Positions 44,507-53,640 are shown, numbered from the stretch's first letter. The stretch is DNA of 64,000 nt from Methanobrevibacter ruminantium M1 (GCF_000024185.1 NC_013790.1:248001-312000), one strand, 5' to 3'. Notes: a model not told the origin generated them from the letters alone. A program made the numbers and translations.

Positions 44507-44968
44507 ATGAATTTCGAATTCTCCATTCTTGGATTGTTTTTATTATTGCTCCTATTTGTTCCAAACATAATCTGGACTAAATTTATCCCTAAAGATTATG
44601 AAAATTATTCAAAGAGAGAAAATAAGATATTGTTAATCCTTGAACGTATTGGTGAAGTGGCAACTGTTGTATTTGCCTTGTTTTGCGGTGCTAAATTTAG
44701 CTGGTCATTATTATTAATTATTATTTTTATTCTAATGGCTTTGTATGAGGTTTATTGGATTAGATACTTTATGTCAAGCCATACAATGAAGGATATGTGT
44801 GATAGTCTTTTAATGATTCCCCTTCCAGGTGCCACATTGCCTGTAATTGCATTCTTTTTGTTTGGAATCTATTCAAATAGCATATTTTTAGTTATATCTT
44901 CAATTATTTTGGCAATTGGACATATTGGTATTCATTATAATCATAAAAAGCAGTGTAATCTTAATTAA
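44507..44968 (+). CDS. Small integral membrane protein of unknown function
   Basis: A 153-residue protein with four to five membrane segments: about 5-24 (ILGLFLLLLLFVPNIIW), 50-66, 68-88 (WSLLLIIIFILMALYEVYWI), 108-125 and 126-145. No catalytic motif; the conserved-looking part is IIWTKFIPKDYENYSKRENK near the N-terminus. It lies between dph2 and csl4. Start follows a TCAGTGATATT site. Similar short membrane proteins of unknown role exist in bacteria and archaea, but I cannot name a family. Confidence 0.75.
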   Translation: MNFEFSILGLFLLLLLFVPNIIWTKFIPKDYENYSKRENKILLILERIGEVATVVFALFCGAKFSWSLLLIIIFILMALYEVYWIRYFMSSHTMKDMCDSLLMIPLPGATLPVIAFFLFGIYSNSIFLVISSIILAIGHIGIHYNHKKQCNLN

Positions 44969-45310
44969 GGCTTTTAATCTTCCAATATAAAAAACATTAT
45001 TTTATTTAAAATTTTCTAAAAACCGAATTTTTTATATATTACTAAAAAACATAAATAATTTACATATAAATAATTTAATTTTATGGATGATAAGTTATTT
45101 CAAATCAATTTCATAAATTTAATGCTTTTATGAATGTGAATTTACTTAATTTAATTTCATATAATTTATAAAAATTTTATAAATGGAATTATAAAATTTG
45201 CTTGGATGGATTGTCCCTATTTTATAAACGGAGTTATGAAATTTATTTTTGGAGAATCTATCTATTAACAAACTAAAATTTAGGGCAATGCCCTATCATG
45301 AGGTGTTTAG
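44969..45310. other. 342-bp gap upstream of csl4
   Basis: No gene seen. Contains repeated TAAATAATTTA words around 45050-45080 and two similar segments (TTTATAAATGGAATTATAAAATTTG and TTTATAAACGGAGTTATGAA at about 45175 and 45221). A TTTATATATT box is near 45030. The leader of csl4 ends with a GC-rich hairpin at 45281-45295. Confidence 0.5.
45281..45295 (+). promoter_or_regulatory. GC-rich hairpin just before the csl4 ribosome binding site
   Basis: TAGGGCAATGCCCTA forms a perfect 6-bp stem with an AAT loop, five bases before the RBS GAGGTG and 15 bases before the csl4 ATG. In this AT-rich gap it stands out. It could act as a translational or autogenous control element of the exosome gene, or as a DNA operator. 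Confidence 0.5.
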
Positions 45311-45877
45311 ATGAAAGTAGAATCTGGAGATTTTGTAATGCCTGGCGACTTTTTAAGTGTAAGTGAAGAATTCCTGCCAGGTCCTGGAGCATATGAAGAT
45401 GATGGAAGTGTTAAATCAGGTGTTCCTGGAAATGTATTTGTTGATAATGGTGAAAAGGAAATCTCTGTAATTTCAAAATCCGGCGGTCCAAACTTATTGA
45501 AGGTTGGAGATATTGTATATGGTGAAGTGAAGGACGTTCGTGGCCAAAGAGCCTTGATTAGTGTATACGCTAAAAAGGGAACCGATCGTCAATTGGCTCT
45601 TCCTTATATGGCAGCTATTCACATTTCTCAAGTGACTCCTGGATATATTGACAAGCTTACTGACGCTTTTAGAATCGGAGATTTGATTGAAGCAAAAGTA
45701 GTTAAGATTATGGGAGATAATTTGGACTTGAATACTGAAGACATTACTTCTGGTGTTGTTAAGGCTATGTGTACAAGATGCAGAGCATTTATGGAGCCTC
45801 GTACAGAGTCTGAAGTATACTGTCCGGTATGCAATAGAAAGGAAAAAAGAAAGGTTTCAAAGAATTATGATTATTAA
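45311..45877 (+). CDS. csl4: Exosome cap protein Csl4
   Basis: A 188-residue RNA-binding cap subunit of the archaeal exosome, which degrades RNA 3'-to-5'. Order: N-terminal beta-hammerhead (MPGDFLSVSEEFLPGPGAYE), S1 domain (about 65-145; VGDIVYGEVKDVRGQRALIS) and a C-terminal zinc ribbon (CTRCRAFMEP and YCPVCNRKEKR). RBS GAGGTG. The next gene is rpo11, 111 bp downstream, as in many archaea. Confidence 0.95.
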   Translation: MKVESGDFVMPGDFLSVSEEFLPGPGAYEDDGSVKSGVPGNVFVDNGEKEISVISKSGGPNLLKVGDIVYGEVKDVRGQRALISVYAKKGTDRQLALPYMAAIHISQVTPGYIDKLTDAFRIGDLIEAKVVKIMGDNLDLNTEDITSGVVKAMCTRCRAFMEPRTESEVYCPVCNRKEKRKVSKNYDY

Positions 45878-45987
45878 TTTCAATAATGGTTGTTTGAATT
45901 ATTGAATTAACTTTCATATTTTTATATTTATTTGTAATTTATTTGCAATTTAACTGTTAATCTATTTATTTTAAAGGAAAAGGTATT

Positions 45988-46266
45988 ATGGAAATTGAAG
46001 TTATTAAAGAATCAAAATTAGAACTTGAAATGATTATTCATGGTGAAAACCACTCTCTTTGTAATGTCTTAAGAAAATATCTTATGGAAGATGATGATGT
46101 GGAATATGCGGTTTACGGAATCGATCACCCTCTTACAGGTGCAGGTAAGCCGGTTATGACCATCAAGACCAAAAGATCAAAAAGACCTAGAAACTCTCTT
46201 TTAAAAGCAGCTACAAGATTAAAAGAAGAAACTGCTGAATTTAAAGAGTTAATTGAAGAATTATAA
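45988..46266 (+). CDS. rpo11: RNA polymerase subunit Rpo11 (RpoL)
   Basis: A 92-residue alpha-motif subunit, homologue of Rpb11, partner of Rpo3 in polymerase assembly. Signature: GENHSLCNVLRKYLMEDDDV followed by YAVYGIDHPLTGAGKPVM. RBS AAAGG. It lies behind csl4 in the same direction. Intact and of normal length. Confidence 0.97.
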   Translation: MEIEVIKESKLELEMIIHGENHSLCNVLRKYLMEDDDVEYAVYGIDHPLTGAGKPVMTIKTKRSKRPRNSLLKAATRLKEETAEFKELIEEL

Positions 46267-46411
46267 TTCTTCATTTTTTTCTATCTTTTTTTATATATTT
46301 TTTTATAAATTTTATTATTATCAAGTTACTTATTTTATTTAAGATTTAATTTATCAATATTTATTTATTTAAGGTTTAATTTATTAATTTATATTAATTT
46401 GGGGTGTGATT

Positions 46412-46828
46412 ATGGCTTATAAGATTCCATCTTTAACTGTAGACATATTTATTTTTAACGATGAGAAAGAGTTTATACTAATTAAACGTAAAAATGACCC
46501 TTATAAGGATTTCTGGGCATTGCCTGGTGGTTTTGTCGATTATGGTGAGACAACAGAGCATGCAGCTGTCCGTGAAGCTAAAGAAGAGACAAGCATTGAT
46601 GTTGAATTGATTAAACTCTTCAATGTCTATTCAGACCCTGATAGAGATCCAAGAAGACACACAGTAAGCGTATTCTATTTAGCTCATGGAGATATGAATG
46701 ATGCCAAGGCAGATGATGATGCAAAGGACATTGGCATTTTCTCATTTGATGACTTGGATAATTTAGATCTTGCCTTTGATCATAGGATGATTTTAAATCA
46801 GGTCAAAGAGTATTTTGATAAGGAATAA
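46412..46828 (+). CDS. Nudix hydrolase, ADP-ribose/NADH pyrophosphatase-like
   Basis: A 138-residue Nudix enzyme. Nudix box GGFVDYGETTEHAAVREAKE then ETSIDVEL holds all metal-binding glutamates. The start KIPSLTVDIFIFNDEKEFIL and the LIKRKNDPYKDFWALPGGFV block resemble archaeal ADP-ribose pyrophosphatases, which split ADP-ribose to AMP and ribose 5-phosphate. The start is ATG 46412 behind GGGGTGTGATT; an in-frame GTG (46406) is part of that site. Confidence 0.88.
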   Translation: MAYKIPSLTVDIFIFNDEKEFILIKRKNDPYKDFWALPGGFVDYGETTEHAAVREAKEETSIDVELIKLFNVYSDPDRDPRRHTVSVFYLAHGDMNDAKADDDAKDIGIFSFDDLDNLDLAFDHRMILNQVKEYFDKE

Positions 46829-47415
46829 TCGATTCATAAAAGTTTGATAAATATTATCAATTCACAAAGTATTATTTTAACTATTTTTTTCCAAATTTAT
46901 TTTTTATATTTTTTTAATTTTTATAAATTTTTATAAATCTCATCAAGTTTTTCATTGAAAAATTTATTTATTTTTTATAAATTTTTATAAATCTCATCAA
47001 GTTTTTCATTGAAAAATTTATTTATTTTTTATTCTAGTTTCAAGAAGAATTTCATTAATTTTTCAATCAAATATTTTAAATTTTTTACCATTTATCCATT
47101 GACTTAATCAAATGATTTATTATAATTTTTTACTAAATTTTTACTATTTTTTATAATTTTTACCCATTTTTTACCCTATTTTTAAATTAAGTTTATATAC
47201 TATGAAATAAAAAACCTTAATTATTATATAATTAGTTAGATTAAGTCATCTGCAATTAATTTAGATTTTTTTAGCAAAAACAATTTGAAATCTTTGCTAA
47301 TTTTTTAAAATTCAAAATCTTTCAGGATTAATTTTTTATTATTCTGATTTGGTAGATGGCAATAAGAAAAATACTTATAATTAATTCTATTCTATTTGGT
47401 AGAGGAGGTTAATTG
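46829..47415. other. 587-bp AT-rich gap upstream of tfs
   Basis: No gene seen. It has a tandem duplication with 55-bp period (see the repeat entry), a promoter-like GTTTATATACTATGAAAT at 47190-47207, and a second possible TATA (TACTTATAATT, 47371) near the tfs start. Between them a less simple segment (47220-47350: AATCTTTGCTAATTTTTTAA and two similar CAAAATCTTT words) could be a leader or a small transcript; nothing identifiable. Confidence 0.5.
46921..47030. repeat. Two-copy tandem repeat, 55-bp period
   Basis: TTATAAATCTCATCAAGTTT followed by TTCATTGAAAAATTTATTTA occurs at 46931 and 46986 with no visible change. Intergenic, downstream of the Nudix gene. Confidence 0.85.
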
Positions 47416-47811
47416 ATGGAGTTCTGTCCAAAGTGTAATGGTATGATGATGAACACAACTGTCAAGGTTAAAAAAGAAGACCTTGAAGAAAAAGTTGATG
47501 AAGAAAATCAATCAAACCAAGAAACAGAAGAAGAAAAAGTTGTTTTTAAATGCATGACTTGTGGCTATGAAAAAGACCCTTCTGAAGTTGATCAGGACCA
47601 ATATAAAGTTAAGGAAACAGTAGAATCCAGTGATAGTGTTATTATGAGAGGAGATGAAAGCGGAATGCGCTCTACTGTAAGAGAGATTTGTCCTAAATGC
47701 GGTCACGATCGTGCTTCCTATGAATTGTTACAAACCCGTAGTGCTGATGAGGCACCAACCAGGTTCTTTACTTGTGAAAAATGTCATCACAAGTGGAGAG
47801 GATATGATTAA
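47416..47811 (+). CDS. tfs: Transcript cleavage factor TFS with acidic insertion
   Basis: A 131-residue TFIIS-like factor that rescues backtracked RNA polymerase by stimulating RNA cleavage. N-terminal ribbon: CPKCNGMMM...CMTCGYE. C-terminal ribbon: CPKCGHDRASYELLQTRSAD followed by EAPTRFFTCEKCHHKW, with the essential Asp-Glu of the catalytic loop. Between the first CxxC and the second lies an insertion rich in Glu/Lys (KKEDLEEKVDEENQSNQETE), making it longer than the usual 100-110 residues. RBS GAGGAGG before ATG 47416; the TTG at 47413 is not needed. Confidence 0.93.
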   Translation: MEFCPKCNGMMMNTTVKVKKEDLEEKVDEENQSNQETEEEKVVFKCMTCGYEKDPSEVDQDQYKVKETVESSDSVIMRGDESGMRSTVREICPKCGHDRASYELLQTRSADEAPTRFFTCEKCHHKWRGYD

Positions 47812-48054
47812 GTAATTAAACGGCTTTAATTATTAGGTCTTATCCATTAAAATTTATTTTTAAACTAAAATTACTATTAGTTTATATTCAAATAATTTAT
47901 AATTAATTTATCAATTAAGATTAATTAAATCAATTAAAATCAATTAAATCAATTTAATCCTTTTAAGGATTTAATTCATATTTATTATTCATTTTAAGTA
48001 AATTGTGATTTTCTAGAAAGTATTAATTCTAGATTTTTTAAGTAAGGAGATAAA

Positions 48055-49674
48055 ATGTCTAATTCGCAAAATGATGGTTTAGAAGATGTTTCCAAGGGAA
48101 ACAATGAATCTGCTGGTGAAAATACAGATTCAACTTCTAATAAAAAAACTAGATTTACTAAATCTAAATCTATTTCAGAGGTTTTTAAGGAATTAGATTC
48201 TCAGGAAACCAATGATTCCATCTTAGATTCTGAAGATGCTGCTTCTGAATTAGAATCTGAAGATAAATATTCTAATATAGAAAATTATCTTTCCGAGGCA
48301 GAATCTGAAGAAGAAATTTTAGATGCTTCTTCTGAGGCAGAATCTTTAGATGCTAGTTCTGATGTAGAATTTGAAGAGGATATTATTATCGATTCTACTG
48401 CAGAAGAAGAAATAGATGAAATTATTCCTATTCATAATGAATATAAGGATTTAGATGAATCTGAAGCTTTCAATACAGAATCTATTGATGAAGAAGAAAT
48501 TTCAGAATCTTCTGAATTGGATAATTATGTTGAAAGCATTGTTAATGAAAAAGATGACTTAAGCTCTGATGAACTTGTCGATTCTAAAGAAAACTTAGAT
48601 GCTGTCGGTGGAGATGAAGGCTCTATGAGCGTTAAAGATATCGAAAACGCTTCATTTGAAGCTGAAGATACCTCATTAGATGCTGAAGATTACGAAGATG
48701 ACTCTATTGACAGTGAGGATATCGATCAATCTTATGAAGAAGAGCTTCTTGATGAGAATATGAAAGTTATAAAGGTAAATAATGCTTCTTCAGAGGATGT
48801 TTTATCAAAGAAAAATAAAGGATTCCTTAGCTCTTTCGGGTCTATAAAAATGGATTCTTCCTTTATTATCACAGTTCTTAGTTTCATTGTTGGACTGGGA
48901 ATTTTAATCATGGGTATATTCTATCTCAACTCCAGTTCTGATAGAGTTGTAGATAATGTTTTATCTGGTGAAACTGCAGGTCTTGCAGTCTTTTTAATTA
49001 TCATTGGTCTTTTAATTATCGGTTTCAGTATTTTAAGATTCCTTTCTTCTACAAAGGCCGATCAGTCTTCTTCTATGCTGGATATGTTTAAAAGCATAAG
49101 GGACATCGACTATGATGATGTTAAAGATGATAATATAAGTCGCGATGACTTTGATTCTGTATTTTCTAGCGTTTTTGGCAAAGAAAAACGCTCTGATTTT
49201 TCCAACGACGATGGCGATAAAAGCTCTGTTGATAAAAACCTTTTTGATGAGGATGACGAAATATCCGATGAAGATATTGATGCCTTATATTCCGACTCAA
49301 ATTTAAATAAAACTGCTTCTTCTACTAAAAATTCAACAGGCATTCAAGACACTGACAATATAATTGAAGAGGATCTTGATGACGATTTTGATATGATTGA
49401 TTCCGATAATTCCGAGGATTTTGATAACGATACTGATTTAGAGGATGATAATGTGTCTGATTTAAAAGATAAATATTCTAAATACAATTTCGATGATGAT
49501 GATGCTCCATCCAAACCTCAGTTTAAAAAATCAGTGGACATTTCAAAATTCGATGATGATGGTTTATCTGAAGAGGAATTGGAAGCTGAAAGAAGAAGAA
49601 AAGCGGAAGAATTGGAAGAAAAGAAAAGAAGAATCATCCAAGGAACTAATTTTGATAATAGCTTAAGAAAATAA
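48055..49674 (+). CDS. Very acidic two-TM protein of unknown function, next to pcn
   Basis: A 539-residue protein that I do not recognise. Residues 1-260 are low-complexity Asp/Glu/Ser (for example LESEDKYSNIENYLSEAESE, SLDASSDVEFEEDIIIDSTA). Two adjacent membrane helices follow: about 272-295 (SFIITVLSFIVGLGILIMGI) and 306-328 (AGLAVFLIIIGLLIIGFSIL). Residues 330-539 are again acidic, with SKYNFDDDDAPSKPQFKKSV and a charged helix EEELEAERRRKAEELEEKKR at the end. Both acidic arms would be on the same side of the membrane. It sits between tfs and pcn with RBS AAGGAG, in the middle of a conserved information-gene run. Confidence 0.8.
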   Translation: MSNSQNDGLEDVSKGNNESAGENTDSTSNKKTRFTKSKSISEVFKELDSQETNDSILDSEDAASELESEDKYSNIENYLSEAESEEEILDASSEAESLDASSDVEFEEDIIIDSTAEEEIDEIIPIHNEYKDLDESEAFNTESIDEEEISESSELDNYVESIVNEKDDLSSDELVDSKENLDAVGGDEGSMSVKDIENASFEAEDTSLDAEDYEDDSIDSEDIDQSYEEELLDENMKVIKVNNASSEDVLSKKNKGFLSSFGSIKMDSSFIITVLSFIVGLGILIMGIFYLNSSSDRVVDNVLSGETAGLAVFLIIIGLLIIGFSILRFLSSTKADQSSSMLDMFKSIRDIDYDDVKDDNISRDDFDSVFSSVFGKEKRSDFSNDDGDKSSVDKNLFDEDDEISDEDIDALYSDSNLNKTASSTKNSTGIQDTDNIIEEDLDDDFDMIDSDNSEDFDNDTDLEDDNVSDLKDKYSKYNFDDDDAPSKPQFKKSVDISKFDDDGLSEEELEAERRRKAEELEEKKRRIIQGTNFDNSLRK

Positions 49675-49689
49675 GAGTTTTCTCTTATT
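49670..49689 (+). terminator. Hairpin terminator after the acidic protein gene
   Basis: AATAAGAG-TTTT-CTCTTATT is a perfect 8-bp stem with a TTTT loop that includes the stop codon, followed by TTCATTTATTTT. It separates the acidic-protein gene from pcn. Confidence 0.7.
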
Positions 49690-50071
49690 TTCATTTATTT
49701 TGGATTTCTTAGTTATTTTAGATACCTTCGGATTCTATTGGCTTTTTGTAGTCTGTTTTAGGTATCTCTAGTCTATTTTATCTAAATTTTATAAGTTTTT
49801 TTTACTATTTTTAACAATATTTTCCAAAAAGGAAAATCTTTTTATACTATCAAATTCCATAAATTATTTGTTTTTCATAAAATTTTTTCATAGCTAAAGT
49901 TAAATATTTTGCCATATTATAAAATTTTATAAATGATGAATTACTAAATTTTAATTATAATAAAAATATGAAAAACATATTTTTAAAAAATTATTATTAA
50001 GGCATTAATTAATTATATTTATAATTTATAAGATATAGCAATGCTTAAATTAAATCAAGAGATGATTTATA
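49675..50071. other. 397-bp AT-rich gap with the pcn promoter
   Basis: After the terminator, T-rich sequence with several similar TTTATAAATTT/AATTTTATAA words. The pcn promoter is probably the TATTTATAATTTATAAG stretch at 50015-50031, about 40 bp before the ATG. GATGATTTATA precedes the start. No gene seen. Confidence 0.5.
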
Positions 50072-50806
50072 ATGTTTAAAGCTGAGTTAAGTGATTCTAG
50101 TATTTTAAAAAGCAGTTTTGATGCTATTTCATCTATTGTAGATGAAGTGCAGATTCAAACTGACAGTGAAGGTTTTCGTTTAGATGCCTTAGACCGTAGT
50201 CATATTACATTTGTTCATTTAGAACTTAAAGCAAGTTTATTTGATGAATTTGTTTGTGATGAACCTGAAAAAATTAATATTGACACTGATGAATTGATGA
50301 AAGTATTAAAACGTTCCAAATCCGATGATCGCGTATTGATGTCATTGGATGAAGGTAACTTTATCCTTACCTTTGAAGGAGAAGCTACCAGGACTTTTAA
50401 AATCAGATTGATTGATATTGAATATGACTCTCCAGCACCTCCATCCTTGAACTATCCTACTGAATTTGAGATTCCATTCTCTCTTTTAAAGGATTCCATT
50501 CAAGATATGGATATTTTCTCTGATAAAATCACTTTAATGGTAGATCCAGAGTACTTTAAAGCATTTGCTCAAGGTGAATTCGGAGATGCAAATATTGAAT
50601 ATCTTCACGGTGAAAAGATAGATGCAAGCGCTAAATCCATTTTCTCTTTAGAAAAGATAAGAGAAATGCTTAAGGCAGATAAATTTTCTGATATCGTTAA
50701 CATCAGCCTTGGAGATGACATGCCTGTAACCTTAACCTTAAGAAGAGTTGCAAATGATGGTGAGCTTAGTTTTTTGCTTGCTCCAAGGATAGAATCAGAA
50801 GAATAG
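50072..50806 (+). CDS. pcn: DNA polymerase sliding clamp PCNA
   Basis: A 244-residue sliding clamp, a homotrimeric ring that tethers polymerases, ligase and nucleases to DNA. Two similar domains: 1-120 ([39 protein letters not shown]) and 130-244 (ADVFSDK-like [17 protein letters not shown]; ending [13 protein letters not shown]). The acidic Asp/Glu tail end is short. It is followed, 200 bp later, by gins51, so two replisome components are neighbours. Confidence 0.97.
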   Translation: MFKAELSDSSILKSSFDAISSIVDEVQIQTDSEGFRLDALDRSHITFVHLELKASLFDEFVCDEPEKINIDTDELMKVLKRSKSDDRVLMSLDEGNFILTFEGEATRTFKIRLIDIEYDSPAPPSLNYPTEFEIPFSLLKDSIQDMDIFSDKITLMVDPEYFKAFAQGEFGDANIEYLHGEKIDASAKSIFSLEKIREMLKADKFSDIVNISLGDDMPVTLTLRRVANDGELSFLLAPRIESEE

Positions 50807-51015
50807 ATTGTTTAATTCATTTAGTTTATTTAAATCGATTATGATTAGATTTTAAAAGATGTTTTAAACAAAGGATTTAGTTGAATAAATTAATTTTAAA
50901 TTAATTTATTCTTTTTTTTTATTTTATTAATTACTTTAATTTACATTTATGCACATACACATAAAACTTTATTATTATTAAGATTTATTAATACTTTATT
51001 TTTAAGATGATTTCT

Positions 51016-52629
51016 ATGGATGGAGACTTTTTTCAATTATTGCGAAGGGTTCAAAAGGAGGAACGGACTAAATCCACTTTAGCAAGAGTGGATAAAGATT
51101 TCTATAAACAACTCTATTCCTATATTAGAGATTTAGAACGTTCTGTTGCTCAAAATCCTTTCGATACTGCTCAATCAAATCTATTGAACAATGCTCAAAG
51201 GATTGCTACTGAGATTTGTCAATGGAGAGAATCAAAGATCAGTACGGCTGCAAACAATAATATTTATAGGTCTTTCCATCTTTTCAAAAAAGGAAACCCT
51301 CAGTTTGATTTGATTGATACAACTCCATTGCATCTTACACCTGAAGAGGAAACTTTATATTTCGCCTTGATGGACGCTCTTAAGACTCATAGATATAATA
51401 TTTCATTGGACAAATTCGGGGATGAAAAAGCCGATTGGGGTGCTGATGATTATGAGGACGAAGAAGAGGATGATTTTGAAGAAGTCGCTTCCGTTGTAAA
51501 AAGCCGTGTTAATAAAGGGGTTGTTTCTGATGAAGAGTTCTTCAATGAGGGGGGTTCTTCTAATGAGTCCGTTACTGATGGATTCAGTGGAGAGTCTATT
51601 TCCATTGAAGAGTCCGGTGCTGATCCTGTAGTTCAAGAGCCTGCTGTAGAAACTCCTGTTGAAGAAAGTTCTGGCAGTGGTTTTAAGCAAGAAGTTCAAG
51701 AGTCTGCTGTAGAAACTACTAATACCAATGTAGGTGGATCTGATGAGGTTTTAGATAGGTTAAATCAAATTAAAAATTCAACTGTTGTTACAGATGAAAA
51801 ATACGAACCTATTGAAAAGCAAATCAATAATCAGGCTAAAGTAGTTCCAAATGTCTCCATGTCTAATAATCTTAATTATGAAAGTAAAAATTATAATGGT
51901 CAAGATAATGAGTTTGATTCTAAACTTAAACCAGATTATGAATCTGATGTAGAATCAGAACCTAAAATAGAGTCTAAACCTAAGGTAGAATCTGCACCTA
52001 GAATTGAGTCTAAACCTAAGGTAGAATCTGCACCTAAAATAGAGTCTGAACCTAGATTAGAGTCTAAACCTAAAGTAGGATCCGAACCTAGAGTGGAGTC
52101 TAAACCTAAAGTAGAGCCTAAAACTATCGAAGATAGGCCTAAAAGGAAAAGTTCATCAACATTAGACTTTGACAGCATCTTTGCAAATCCAGACAGTCAA
52201 TTTGATAGCATACACAATTTTGAACCTGATTATGAAGCGGATTTAGCAAACATTCAAGCAAGTTCCAGTTTTGCAGAGCCTAGCGAAGCAGATTTAATGT
52301 TTTCAACAAAACCTAGGCCTAAAAAAGAGCCTAAACCTAAATCTCAAGTTGGATCTAAAGAAGAGTTCGAATCTAGACCTAAAGTAGAAGAACCAAGTCA
52401 TGCTCCAACTGCTAAAGCAGAAAGACCAAGATCTCAATCTATAAAAGCTTTTGCTAAAAAGGAAGAATTGGAAAACACTACAGTTGTAATATACAAAAAT
52501 ATTGATTCATTTATGGGAATTGATGAAAAGATTTATGGTCCTTTTATAGCAAATGATGTGGTTATTTTACCAAATATAACTGCACAAATACTTATAGACA
52601 ATAATAAGGCAGGTCTAATTGATATTTAA
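51016..52629 (+). CDS. gins51: GINS complex subunit Gins51 with giant low-complexity linker
   Basis: A 537-residue Gins51, part of the MCM-GINS replicative helicase. Residues about 1-135 are the helical A domain (FFQLLRRVQKEERTKSTLAR; VDKDFYKQLYSYIRDLERSV; LTPEEETLYFALMDALKTHR). Residues about 485-537 are the B domain (VVIYKNIDSFMGIDEKIYGP; FIANDVVILPNITAQILIDN). Between them lie about 345 residues of disordered, acidic then Pro/Lys-rich sequence with hexapeptide repeats. Normal archaeal Gins51 is 150-220 residues. ATG 51007 is an alternative start; I prefer 51016 because ATGATTTCT before it looks like an RBS. Frame and stop are intact. Confidence 0.9.
   Translation: MDGDFFQLLRRVQKEERTKSTLARVDKDFYKQLYSYIRDLERSVAQNPFDTAQSNLLNNAQRIATEICQWRESKISTAANNNIYRSFHLFKKGNPQFDLIDTTPLHLTPEEETLYFALMDALKTHRYNISLDKFGDEKADWGADDYEDEEEDDFEEVASVVKSRVNKGVVSDEEFFNEGGSSNESVTDGFSGESISIEESGADPVVQEPAVETPVEESSGSGFKQEVQESAVETTNTNVGGSDEVLDRLNQIKNSTVVTDEKYEPIEKQINNQAKVVPNVSMSNNLNYESKNYNGQDNEFDSKLKPDYESDVESEPKIESKPKVESAPRIESKPKVESAPKIESEPRLESKPKVGSEPRVESKPKVEPKTIEDRPKRKSSSTLDFDSIFANPDSQFDSIHNFEPDYEADLANIQASSSFAEPSEADLMFSTKPRPKKEPKPKSQVGSKEEFESRPKVEEPSHAPTAKAERPRSQSIKAFAKKEELENTTVVIYKNIDSFMGIDEKIYGPFIANDVVILPNITAQILIDNNKAGLIDI
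51955..52122 (+). repeat. 18-bp coding repeats in the gins51 linker
   Basis: About nine tandem copies of a hexapeptide of the form (E/G)S(K/A/E)P(K/R)(V/I/L): SKPKVE SAPRIE SKPKVE SAPKIE SEPRLE and so on. The DNA repeats as GAGTCTAAACCTAAGGTA and GAATCTGCACCTAGAATT types. Imperfect copies continue near 52310-52390 (PRPKKEPKPK, SRPKVEEP). Confidence 0.9.
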
Positions 52630-53052
52630 ATAAATATTAATTCTTTATATTTTTTATCAAAAAGACTCTTTTAAACTATTTTTTCTATTTTAATACCAAA
52701 GGTTTAAATATAGTTATTAAACATATATAATTAATGTATCTATAATAAAGATATTTTCTTATTTTAAAATATTTATTAATAGATTAGATTTTTATTAATC
52801 TTATAAGATTTTTAATCTTAGTTCAATTAGATAAGATTTACAATCTTTTTTTTATTAGTTTAACAAAAAACTAATAACTCTATGTATGAATAAGGAAATA
52901 ATAGATGCTCTCTTGCTTTTGAGATACTTAAAAGGTTCTTAAAGGTTTGCAGGATTATCCTCATGCAATTTAGAAACCTAAACAGTTCTAAGTGGTATGT
53001 TGTAATTATATATTATAAAAATCCGTTTGGATTATCAGATAAGGTGATATTT
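52630..53052. other. 423-bp gap with a tandem-stem terminator and the rpl44e promoter
   Basis: AAGATT-TAC-AATCTT (52833-52847) followed by TTTTTT, and TTATTAGTTT pairing with AAACTAATAA just after, form two consecutive hairpins. Between 52880 and 52990 is mixed sequence that includes open codons in frame with rpl44e but no fitting N-terminus. ATTATATATTATAAAA (53000-53015) is a good TATA region about 40 bp before the rpl44e ATG. No other gene seen. Confidence 0.55.
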
Positions 53053-53331
53053 ATGAAGATGCCTAAAGAAAAAAGAACATACTGTCCACATTGTAAAAGA
53101 CACACTATTCACGAAGTACACACTTCCAAAAAGAGAAAAGCTAGTGAATTAAAATGGGGACAAAGACAATTCAGAAGAGTTACCGCAGGGTACAGAGGTT
53201 ATCCAAGACCATTGCCAGGTGGTAACAAGCCGGTTAAGAAATTAGATTTAAGATACAAATGTAAAGAATGTGGAAAATCCCACATCAGAAAATCTTTCAG
53301 AGTAGGAAAACCTGAATGGGTATCTAACTAA
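53053..53331 (+). CDS. rpl44e: Large ribosomal subunit protein eL42 (L44e)
   Basis: A 92-residue basic zinc-binding ribosomal protein. Signatures: [20 protein letters not shown] at the N-terminus, [20 protein letters not shown] in the middle, and [20 protein letters not shown] at the end; the two CxxC pairs form the zinc site. The start is ATG 53053 with AAGGTGATATTT upstream; the long open frame before it has no family homology. It is followed after 10 bp by rps27e. Confidence 0.96.
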   Translation: MKMPKEKRTYCPHCKRHTIHEVHTSKKRKASELKWGQRQFRRVTAGYRGYPRPLPGGNKPVKKLDLRYKCKECGKSHIRKSFRVGKPEWVSN

Positions 53332-53341
53332 GGTGATTTGT

Positions 53342-53521
53342 ATGGCTAGTAATGGTAGAGGAAACTTTTTAAGAGTTAAATGTTTAGATTGTGACAACGA
53401 ACAAATCATTTTCGATCGTGCAGCTTCTGATGTAAAATGTATCATCTGCGGTAAAACCATTGTTAAATCCCGTGGAGGAAAAGCTAAAATCATGGCTCAC
53501 ATCGATGAAGTTTTAGATTAA
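53342..53521 (+). CDS. rps27e: Small ribosomal subunit protein eS27
   Basis: A 59-residue zinc-ribbon ribosomal protein: [20 protein letters not shown] with CLDC and [20 protein letters not shown] with CIIC. The start is ATG 53342, behind AAGGTGATTTGT; a GTG at 53333 belongs to that site. It forms an operon with rpl44e. Confidence 0.96.
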   Translation: MASNGRGNFLRVKCLDCDNEQIIFDRAASDVKCIICGKTIVKSRGGKAKIMAHIDEVLD

Positions 53522-53640
53522 GTTCAAGGTTATTTCTAATTAATCAATTAAAAGCAAGAATTTATTCATTTAATTTAAATCTAATGATTAAATTACTGCT
53601 TGTTTTTTAATTTCGATTAATTATTATGTGATTTATAAAT

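Noticed and set aside
52963-53052. N-terminal extension of rpl44e (30 residues)
   Set aside because: Not part of the ribosomal protein family; ATG 53053 has a clear AAGGTGAT site and a TATA region lies between.
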